Assembly: GCF_021155765.1 (NCBI RefSeq)
Contig: NC_060112.1
Coordinates: forward strand, 22,656,501-22,720,500
DNA: 64,000 bases
Source of the DNA: Diprion similis
Taxonomy: Eukaryota > Arthropoda > Insecta > Hymenoptera > Diprionidae
Direction of reading: 5' to 3'
The notes under the pieces are model-generated. The model searched no databases and was not told the origin of the DNA. It worked only from the letters and a program-made list of their open reading frames with translations. This document shows positions 39,223-51,000 of this stretch, piece by piece. The position numbers were made by a program, and so were the translations under genes. The number at the start of each line of letters is the position of its first letter. The stretch's first letter is position 1.

Positions 39223-40958
39223 GTGAACGCACCCATATATATGTCTTAGAAACTAGGCTTAACGTTTTTCTCTACAGAGACAAAAAAAAAATTTTACACC
39301 TACATTCTGACTTCAATATAATATTACTTCAATACAATATAGTGCTATTAATGACGGAAATATAATTTATCATACAAATCTTTGGACGACTTTTATTACT
39401 AAATCATGATGTAAATTAAAACTGAAACACTTGTTTCGTTTAATTTTTAAGTTCACGTTTACCTGAATTAATTCTCTTCTCTCCGTCTATGGGAACGTAG
39501 AATTTTCAGTGGTGCCGTTAATTGATAACAGTTCGATAGCTGCAAGTGTATACCTATATTTAACCTTGACTACGACACAGGCGTTGTACGGACGTGTCTA
39601 AGATTGAAAACTTGAAAAAATTTCTTAAAAAATTTTCGTGCAAATGTGATAGCTAGGAATTTCACTATTCCTACTTGATTCGTATGCGTGTGTCAATTTT
39701 GCTGAAAAATTATTACTCCCATTATTTTCAAAAGGATAAATTACTGATATCTACAGGTTCAGATGACATTTCTGTTAACACAACTATGGCGATTGGCTTG
39801 GGGCAGTATGAAATTTTTTGAAATTTGTTCCATATCGTTTTTAAGTATTTACAATTTCTCATAAAGCGATTTTCTAGAGTTCCGACCATTCATTCTGTTA
39901 TTTTATTTTCCCATTTTTACCCATCTTCTGATTTTTCTCTCGATTGTACATTAACAGATCCAAGAAAAAAGTGAAAAATTCAAATCGCTATACAGGCAAC
40001 AATGATGAACGCTAACCGGAAACTAGAATTTTATGTTGTATTTTACTTAACGTGTAATATGTATCTAGTTTTTGCTGTACTGTACTCAGATTATTGATAA
40101 TTCAACGATACTCACTTCAAGATCTTTGATACTCTCTTTTATAAAAAAATACTGACAAGGAAATATGCTTTTTCAGCGTTCAAGCTATCAAGCATCATCC
40201 TGCGTGAATACGATCGCAAGCGTTTTGTGATTAAACGTACGACGCAAAAACTTGCATTACGTCGTTCAAAAAAATTTTTCGTTTTCATTCGATTGGCCAG
40301 ATTCTCCTGTACTGTTATTTTCGTTACTCTAATTACATTTAGTATACGTCCAACTGATAAAGTTCCTTTATAGCTGGCGATTCGTTCTTTTCTTATAAAT
40401 ATATATCTTGATTTGACACTACTGTAATTACACTGAACCACTAGCAGCTGCAAGGCTCTACGAAGCTGGAAGTGGGGCGTTCTCGTCATGGATCATCACT
40501 AGCCTCCCATGTTCCATAGAGCAGTGCTTCTCCTTTTTTTGCTGTAAAATATTTCACGATATTTTCAAGCATTTTGCATCGCAAAATTCCACAGTAAATT
40601 GCTATAATCTACTTTCACTCGCAGTGATTCCTCAATAACTTCTTCAAAACACTTAAAACTCTATGCTAATAATAAACACACACCACAACACATATAAATA
40701 TGTATGGTATAATACAACGTACATAGCTTTTAGTCAACGAAACCATTCTCGATACTTAGGAATAGTGGTATAAGGCAGGTATAATAGCCAGTAGTGAAAA
40801 CATTAGGAATTGGAAGATTGAGCATAGTCCAGAGAGTTAATAACATGCAGTATTTTTAAAAGTGGGAAATAGAATGAAATCACGAAGAAAAGGAAGAACA
40901 AAAACCAACAAAGTAACGACAAAGAACTCCGAAAGTCTTGGAAGGGTTACTCCCTTGT

Positions 40959-43900
40959 TCAACGCCGTTGACGGAAGCTCACCTCCAAACGGTCCTCCAC
41001 CGCTTCGTCGGTGGTGGTAACACTGGCACTCTCACTGAAAATGGCGCCTTCGTTAAGCATAAGTTTTGTGCCAAAACCCTCCAGCTGTAAGTCAAGGTAC
41101 AGCTGGCTAAGCTGGTCGTTGACAAGAAGTGGCTGAGTGAACTTTTTCAAAACTTTTTTATCTGCCTCTAAAACCTCCTGTAGTGTCTTCGACTCCATTT
41201 GATACTGATAAATCAGCTCTGGAGTCAATTTGACTCCTTCCAGCCATGAAGGCTGCTTTCGCAATGCTTTCATCTCTTTGTCGTTGTTCGAGACATCTGT
41301 CGGTTCGCTGCCATTACTCTGTGAAAACCAATTACGTAAGATGATCGCCTGAACATGGCCTTGAGACAGATCCACCGAATGCACGATGAGGGAATTGAAG
41401 TAATCAACAAACCTTTGACTGTTCCGAGGATTCCTTTGAGTTCAGGTTTAAGCTGCTGTTGTTACTTTTGTTCCAGGAACTGCTGTAAATACTAGAACAA
41501 CTTGAATCGTCCTCGTGATACTTTGGAGATTGATCTCGTTTCGCGACCTTAGCCGCGGTACCATTTTCATCACTGTGACATTTGTTTTCACCGGGAGATA
41601 AGACCTTCAAAACGAATATTCAGAGTTCAAAAACATTCCAACGAGTAATCAAACACGTATTTTCCGCTTCGTGCGACTGAATGACACTAAACTTTACCTT
41701 TTTCGTGCACTCCGACACCGCCATTATGCTTCCAGATTCCGCCTGAACGCTCGTTCCTTGACTGGCCAGTCGATTTTGACATGGAACTTGTTCTGGCTTT
41801 TCCATTGGAGGTTGGGTAGTTTCGCAAACGTTTTTCGGCGCCAAATCAGACTGTGGAATCATGAACGGCCTGTATTCGATCGCCATTGCTGTCGGTATTC
41901 CCATGACTGATGGATAAATTGCCGTGCCAGGTGTGAGATAATGGTCTAAAAATCATAAAAGACGTACGAGTATTTAAGCGATCCTTTTTCTACCCTCGTT
42001 TATGTAAACGAATTCTAATTTCCGAGAAGAACTCACTGTAGAGCGTTTGATGTGGTGACTGAATTTGCCCAGGTGGCCCAGGATGTTCCTGAGGAATATA
42101 TGTCGGTACGGATCCATTTCGCGGTGTTGCAAAGTAGTAAAGTGGAACCAGTTGCATAATCGTTGGATACATTATAGGAAGTTGCGATGGCTGGCTGAAA
42201 TGAAAATCAAAGGATCATTAGTCACAAGGGATTACGAGACACCAAAATTTGTAAAAAACTGCTCATTGTAAAATTGAATATGGTAACACTAAAAATGGGC
42301 TACCAATACACACGTTTGTGCCGAGGTACAAGGCTGCGCTGTTTCAGCTGATGGAACGCCAACTGAATTGTAGGCTCGCGCAGTGAAGTTTGAACTGCTG
42401 TGAGCGTTGATAATGGAAGGTTGAACAAAGCTAGCACTTGATACTGCGGCAAAAGTATTGACTTTGGAAATGTCGTCACGTTTGGAAACCTAAAGCACGT
42501 GATAGATATTGATAATTAAAGATACCATTACACAAAATCCCGAGATGCAAGCTCCCATCGTCTAATTAATCACCTTGACGCCAGGACCATTTTCGATAGG
42601 ACGACCAGTCCTCTTCAAGGTCGGTGTTTTATTTGGATAAACAGAGTCACTCGACTTCTCAAGGACAGAGTTTGGCCGTGTATTTTTTAATCTATCGCTC
42701 TTCGTCGTCGACCTGATTTTTCTGCAATGATCCAACAATAGGTTCTCCATGTCCTCCTTGTGCTTCGTAAGGGAAGACTGTGTCAGCGTGGATAGCTTGA
42801 AACTCGCAGTATCCGTCATGTCTTGGATCTTGACAGAAATGTCTCTTCGACTCTCTGAACTGGATTGGATGTTTGAACCACTGCTTGAATTTTCAACACT
42901 TTCACAGCCACTTGCCCCACTTCCGTTTTCTGGAGACACGTACTTGCTCGCAGGATCTGATACAAAGACTATTAAAGCATTCGAGTGGATACTGATCTCA
43001 TGTAGATACCGCAACTCTAAACTTGAAACGCACCTGTCAGGATATCACTTTTGGCTCTGTGATCCAAGTACTCGTCCTCAGTGCTGCTTAGTACGTTGCC
43101 ATTCTCTTCTTCACTTTCGTACATGGCAGTAGTGCATGGCTGACTTTTGAAATATCTTTGTATTTTCTCGTAATAATTAAGCTCGCTGTAAGTAGGAGAT
43201 GTTTCAGGTGACGATTTGCTGTCAAGGTGTTCATGGTGCGGTGATATTTCACCGAGCATAAGGCTATCGTGCTCCTGAAACAAGGGACAACTCGATCCCT
43301 TTGAAAGTATATTGTAACATCTTTCCATTGGAAGAAATGAGGGTCATTTTTTGTATGTGAACTGCAACCAAATTGAATAAACCTTGACAATATCCCGTTT
43401 TTACATTATTCACAATCAGCAGGCATTGTAAGACAGCAAACGCAGTTTCAAATTCTTGTGAACATGAAATATAGGATACATGCAGACCCAATTACGTACT
43501 GATTGGAAAATATAATTGTTTCGTTTTTTTTTTATTCTTTCTTTCATCACAAAATGCTAATGCAATTTGTAATTTATTTCTTTCTAATTACATTTGTATG
43601 TTTTATTTTCTACGTAGAGAATTATAAGAAAATTATGATTGAGGTGACCAGATTCTGGGATTGTTCAGTAACATCTGGATCTAAATAAAGGAGTTGATTT
43701 AATGTTTAGAGAGACGCAGTATCGCACTTCCTGTAAACTGCCATAAGTTGCTTTAGTTAAGCGCTGTGTATGTTAAAAGTGAAGAAGGAAAATATGCAAT
43801 GACGACGATTTGTTATTCGTCTTTAGATCAGTACCTCGTTAAGTAAGGCGTGGATTTCGCCCTGGATAATTTTACTCTCTTTGAGTACCTCTTCGCAGAT

Positions 43901-46900
43901 ACCGAAGACACCGCTATTTCCGATATCATTTGATGGTTGAAAGACGTTCGGATTAATCGGACCCTTCAGAACACGATGACGACCATCAACGAATTCCAGC
44001 TTTCTTGACCACGGATTAACGAATGATGACCATTCCGTCTCCAGAGTGGCGTATCCACCGTTTCGTACCGCGAACCTGTAAGGCTTGGACCTAAAGGATC
44101 TGCCCTGCAGTTTGATGACCTATAAGATAGAGGTATCTGAGGTTATAAAAAAGGGGATTCATTCGAAACGAGAGTATTTTACTAATTAGCCGATATGATA
44201 TTCGCGTACTCACAGCCTCGTAGATGTCTTTGATAAACGGTAAATCTTCCGGGTGGTAAAATTCGAATAACGAACGGCCGATCATTTCCTGCGGTAAGTA
44301 TCCAAAGTATTGGATCACTTCTGGATCACAGTATGAAAGACGGCACGTCACCGTGTGGTGAGTTGTAAATGTCGAAGACATTATCGTTTCTTCGGATACT
44401 GCGAATAACGATATGGTACCATACACGAACATTATTCAGGGAATCGCTTTTTAACTGCATGGATCATTTTCATTGAAAGTACCGTAGGTGTGAACGATCG
44501 TTATGTAATATGAAACAAATAGGTATAGATAAACAACTACCTTTGTAGGCGGATTGAACAGGCTGAGCTGTTACTACAAGGAATATCGCCTCAGGATGTT
44601 GGACAGAACTGCTTTCGAACAAATCTCTACAAGTTATGCTCAGACGGCGGGGTAGATATCTAACTGGTTTTTCAACTTCGAGATTTCCATTTGCAGAGTT
44701 ACTGTTGTATTCCGCACCTTTGTACTTTTGCAGTCTACAGAATATACTGATTCGATGTCCGTTCAGACCTGAAAGGTGAAAATCCAGGAGTTCTCCGGAC
44801 GAATCTATCATTCGTCAAAAGAGGACATCTAGAAGACGATCCAAGAATCACACCAACCTTTTGAGTTCTCTAAATGCGGTCTAGCTATGCCTTTGGCTAT
44901 CTGATCGGTGAAGGTATTTCTGTCCTTCGGATGAACAAAGTCGACGAAGGATCTACCAACCCAAGTATCTTTCGGAAATCCCACGGCAGTGCTCAGGGAT
45001 GTAGTTGTGTATAGAACAACGCCGTCGACCATTGAAATTACAACGGAAAATTCTTCCTGTGGGAAACAGGTGATAAAGACCGATGTAAACTTTAATTTCG
45101 CATGGGTATGACTATAAGTAAGAATTAACAACTACATAAAAATCTACACCAGACTTTTGGAAGTTAGGTACGAAGATGCATTCCAATACGAATATACTCT
45201 ACAAGTTAGAAGAGAATTAGTTTGAGATTAGTATTCTATAACAACCGTGAGATTATGAACAATAATCACGTAACATATTGACATATACAATACACACATT
45301 GCGATGAATTTATGGAGTTATTTAACAGGATTAGAAATATCATATTTTGTTTACCACGTGTTTACAGCATGAGGATATGGTTAGTAAAAATGGTAAAACT
45401 GTATGTGCTTCAAATTCTCCCGCGCAGCCGAGTATACGATATAAAGAATGGGATTACTACCTTTGGAAGCATGTGATGAACGCGATTTAAGTGTAGTCGA
45501 ATTATTTTACCCATGCTTCCCTTTGGCGTATGAAGCATTTGGCACATGCGAGGTGAGGGCATGAAGCTCTGGAACTTACAAATGAACTTTGAACCGTGGT
45601 ACCCTTGTTGACACCCACATATCTAAGGATGATTATTCCTAAGTTTCTGCATAATACCTTAAGCTCTGTGCAACAGTCTAATAATAATCGATCAGGAATA
45701 ATTAGTATGGTGATTCGTTTGAAGAATCATTCTTTTTCCTTCGAAACCTTGCCTTAGAAAATAATGCACCACGTCGCTTTTCCAATTATAACTGTCAAAA
45801 TATTTTTCCATGTATAAAGGTAGGAGCTCGAGATTTCGTAACGATTTAGTCAGTTATGCGAAGTGTCTCGAGTTTTTACCCGTCCTTCGTCTTGCTATGG
45901 CACAACTTTCTCAAAAGCGTTAAGGTGGTTTTTGCTAAACGAAAAATTTATTAGGTATACTTGGTACTAACGTTAGTCTGGAACTCGACGTCGTCAGTCA
46001 AGCAACGCGTTACCGATGCGGAATCATCAAGGGTGACTTCCGAATCGGAATTCCGGTTTTCAGGATTCGTTGCATCCACCATCTGAAGAGGCGCTGCTTC
46101 CACTGATAAACACCCACAAAAACGCTCATTACATAGGCACTTTATTCGTGCAATCGAACGATTTCGATCTCTCTAAATTTCCTTGGAATGAAAACTGCGC
46201 AACTCGCACGATGGCGTGAATATTCACTCTTGAGTGAACTTTTCCACTCCAAACGCTTTAAGTCAATCAAATCACTCTAAATTTGACTCGATGGGAGTTG
46301 TTCAACGAACCTATAAATATTAAATACGCAAGCCTATATTTGACTCTGTGTTGTTATGGTGCATACGTAACGTATGGCTCACGTTTCTTATCAACCCCTA
46401 TACGTGGTTTCGTAATCGTAAACTAGGAATTGAACTCTTACGTAAAACGCACGTTTAGTGCGATTTAATAACGAATAACCCCGCACGGTGATGGCTATTA
46501 TAATGATCTTTGTCCCGAGAGAAGTACCCTTAAAAATAATCGTCCAAATAATTCGATACTAATCGAACAGTGATACTCCAGTATATACGAACTTTTGCTC
46601 TTAATTTTAAACTGTTATTCAATTTCAACATTTCTGACCATATTTTCATGTTTCAATCCTAGATACGACGAAAAAAAATATGCGTCCTCTCTGCTTTTTT
46701 TCAAAAACAAATTGTTTTTGCTATTGTTACTATGAACTAACCTGTCTCTTGCGATTCCGTCTGTTGGGAAACACCGACGAAAGCGGGAACCGGTGTTGCT
46801 CCATCCTGCAGAGGTGACTCTTTAGCTCCTTCAGCAAATTCCGATTCCCCTGGAGCAACGATGACCGGCTTTGATTTTTTCTTCTTGTGCTCCTTGTCCT

Positions 46901-47999
46901 CTCGCTTGCTGATAGGCTGGAGTATAGTCACATTGCTGAAGTGGTAAGAAAAAAAAGGTATGAATTATGAATGAGTTTGCTTCGTTTCTGACGCCCTCTT
47001 CTCTGATGGTTCAAAGTTTTACTTGCGCCAAATATTTACAGATAATCTCAAAATACATGCTAATGTTCAACTCGGATTGATCCTTTTTGCCTAGAACCGA
47101 ACGCAGGCCAAGTCAGTCGCGGTACTTTGAGATTATCGTTTATTTTTTTATCTTCATCTTACTCCTTTCTCCTTCTCTTACATCTAAGTCTGTTCGGTTC
47201 TCTGCTTTCTGAAACGTGATCACCTCAATTATATGAGGCAGCTCTGCCCGCGATATCGATGAGTAGTTGGTAAATCCTGTTGGAATCAACAGAAAAGTGA
47301 AAAAACTTTGATGTAATCAACGTTTTTTCATTCCCGACATAGTATCTAATTATCGTCCTGAAACCTTCCATAATCAGCTGTCTCCGACGCTTTATACAAC
47401 GCAGTTTGCCAAACACGAAATTATACAACCAAGTCACGTTGAAATTACGTGGCATTTAAAGGGACGCACACACTCACTTCAATTTCTCTAGCTTGGAATT
47501 ATCGATATCGAATTACTCCGAGCGTTCAGCTTTAAGCCGAGAATCAATTTCGCTGTACAGCCGCAAGTATTCCGTGTTACATGAAAAAGAATAATCATAA
47601 TAATAATTGTTGCTACGACAAAAATAACCGACTAAATAAAATCTGAGTAGCCTACAGGATGAACGGTGGCGAGACGAAATATCGAATTATAATACCTGCA
47701 GAAAGAATCAGATTTTTCTCTCCTGCAGGATCTCCAGGACAAAAACATACCATATTAGATATATTTCTGGCAGAACTTTTGAAAAAAATTTACAGACTTT
47801 GCGTTATGCAACGAAATATTCTCGGCACTTTCTCCACACGGACTCAGACATAATCTGAACTTTTACCGCAAAATAAGTGCACCCGTAACGATACTTTCTC
47901 TCTTTTCATACTGTTGGCTGCTTAACCTATGTTCGAGCTTCCGGGATTTACTTCATTGCCAGTCTGACCTTTTCAACGCGGAAGCCAACAAAGTTGGCG

Positions 48000-48058
<59 letters not shown>

Positions 48059-51000
48059 TCTTTTCTTACTTACACCTTATCGTATATTGTATTTTATTTG
48101 TTACATTATTTGCCTTATAATTATACGTCTCAATCTTGTAGAGCTAAAATAACTCTAGTGTATTCAAGATAAGTCAGTGTCGATTATAATATTAGTGAAT
48201 TCTGGCGTAGCATACTTTCCTCCTTTCCTTTTCGATGAAAAACCTTGCAATATATTGTGGAGAAAATTATAGTTAAACATGAGTATGTATTTTAAACCGT
48301 CTGCTGAATACCTTTATTATATTTTTCTATGGTTTCCTTCTCACTCTTTCCCCCCAGCTTTTTTCTTTTACAGTGTTCCTGAGACATTGTTACGAACTCG
48401 CGTTGTATAACAAACAATATCCACGTCCATTCCAGAATTACATTTTTATACGCTGCAGGTTTTCATGCTCGCAAAAGTTTTCAGCTAGCGTTTTTAAATT
48501 TTCATTCATCACGTCGCGTAACAAGTTTCAGTCGCAGTACACAGAATTAACCAAAGTTCTTTGAAAACGAGTATAAAATAGAAACTCTGAATTTAAATGT
48601 CACCGTGTAAAATACAATTAATAAATATCTTCCTTCCCATTTTCGATAAATTCAGTAGGAATTACACACACGTACACATTTCACAATAAGTATGTTTGTT
48701 TTCTCAGAAAATGCGAAAAAAAGCCTATCAAGTCTGTTTGAAGATCTGCTAAGATAAATGTGTCTCATTTTAACAACATCTTTTTTTCACTAGCTTGATT
48801 AATTAACTTGTAAGATACTTCATCGTTAGCAAAGATCGGGATGTCAGGCATTTTCGCAATACGTAAATCAATATGGCGAAGCAGGTAAAATTCAATTAAA
48901 AACTCTGTTTCTTTTTCTACGAATTTATTAGAAATTAAAAAAAAAAATAATATGAAGAAATGTATAAATAAGTGAATTGAAAAATAGATAAATAATTTCA
49001 CGAACATTAATAAACGTACAGTTATATTGAGGAAGGAAAATTTTATTTGAGGGAATTCGTGGAGGGGAATTTTGGAAAAGGATATTGTAGATGGGAACTC
49101 ACTCGTAGGTATACACCCAACTCTGATAATTACAGTCAACGTCGATGAGGCAATTAACGCAATTTCTATAAGGCTTGCCCGGGTCTCGTTATTAATAATT
49201 GGACAACGGTCACGCATAGCCTGAACACGAGATTTTTTCTTTCTAACAAACAGAGATTAAGTGCTGTTTGAGCTTTGAGGGCACGTTTCAGAGCGCAAAT
49301 TTTTGCTGACTCCTGCAGTCGAGAAGAACTTGGATCTAACAATAATAGCTATTTATGTGGCATGCTCGTAAACCTCCTGTTTTTTTGGCAAGGATAAAGA
49401 TTTCAGGACGAACTGAAGGCCAGCCGGAAGCGAGTACTGAAATTATCCGAGCCAAAAAACGGTTTACGGTCATGCCACATACAATATTTTTTACGCTACG
49501 GGCATTGAAAAGCAAAACGAAGAGTGAGGTTATGTCGCGATCTGTTCGACGAAGCTACTTTATTCGGCAGTTTGGGATGCGCACTTCGAACTGCGCATCA
49601 AAACTACGGAATAAAGACTTTATTCCGCAACTTTGTTCGCTGCCGTATAAAGCGTCACTGCCACAAAAAGTGGAATTTTCAATGCCCATGCCATAAAAAT
49701 TAACTTAAAATCACTCGCATTGCAGAGCTGATCGAAGAAGTCGAAGCCATTTATTTATCGAAGGAAAATTGTGCAACAGTGCGAATGGACTGCAGCGATT
49801 CCCTCCACTTTCACAATCTGCAAGTCTAAGCGCACATGACGCTACACGTGCGCTGAGTAATAGAGGTTGAAAAGTGCGAACATTAATGCACAGTGTGCAT
49901 ATAGCTGGTATACATACGACTGCGGCCTTCTGAAAAATATCGGTGAAACGCTGTTTTAAACAAATTCGAAATTAACGGAACTTCGAGCACCGTCTTTCGA
50001 CTCTGTTATACAGGCGTCGAATCTGATGAATCATAATTATCAATATAACCGTTATTTGAAAATTATTTAACTGCAAATACTCGGTATGATTTATTCAGGA
50101 TGTTTTCAGTCGTTGTGACCTTACCTTTACAGGAAATATACTGCATTGCCTAATAAAAGGTAAAAAAAATATGGACTATAAGTAATCTTTGATATCGTTT
50201 TTGAAAATTTCATTTTTCTCACTATCACTGCACTCATGATTATCGGAATGATAATCCATGAATGCAATATTGCGATAATGATGGCCCATTAATTTAGTAA
50301 TGTTTGATGCAATAATCAAATTAATTACTGAATACTCTTGTAAAAGTTAATGCAATTCAAATCAATCAATCAATAATTTGATAATCCCCAATTGTGTTAT
50401 CATCCATTGTCGATATTCAAATAATTAAGAATCCTTGTTTCGATGCGTTACCAATTATTTTGGTGATGGATAATGTATTATTTTTCAATTACCATCTTCG
50501 CAACCCTGATCACAACCCTCTTGATGGCCTTTTTTCTCCGATAGGTCGAATAATAAGACTGAATTTAGCCATGCATAACTCGTGTCCGATTACGCGTTTC
50601 CATTGTGGTTGTGCAAGCACATCTATTTTTACGACACGTGCAGGGCGGAGTAAAAGGAGGGAGAAGATTAAGGATAGCCGAATCCATGCAACATTAAATT
50701 TCGTAGATTTACATCATAATTATTTTTATGTACCTAAGGTAACGCGAACGTAACGGAACTCCAAAAATAATACATATATATATTTATATATATAGGCTTT
50801 TTTCGACTCACCAAGAACCAAGGGTCGAAGGATTTCCACCGCAGTAGCCGCTGCTTGCCGAGCTGTTGCTGTGCCTCGACTTGGAACTGTCACTGTTAAA
50901 AAGACAAAATGAATTAAAAATTATACACCATAAACAAATATCATTTTCAGTGTAATAATGTTATTAAAAAAATAAATAAACGTTGAGGCGATGCGATGAA

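Larger units (their letters stand above)
36080..40958. other. Convergent intergenic region between SLC5 and per 3' ends
   Basis: No coding sequence recognised. It should contain both 3' UTRs. A candidate plus-strand AATAAA lies at 36792-36797, about 0.7 kb after the SLC5 stop. The region is AT-rich and includes a CT run near 37430-37448, a degenerate tandem repeat (38433-38537) and a foldback element (38812-39222). Confidence 0.5.
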
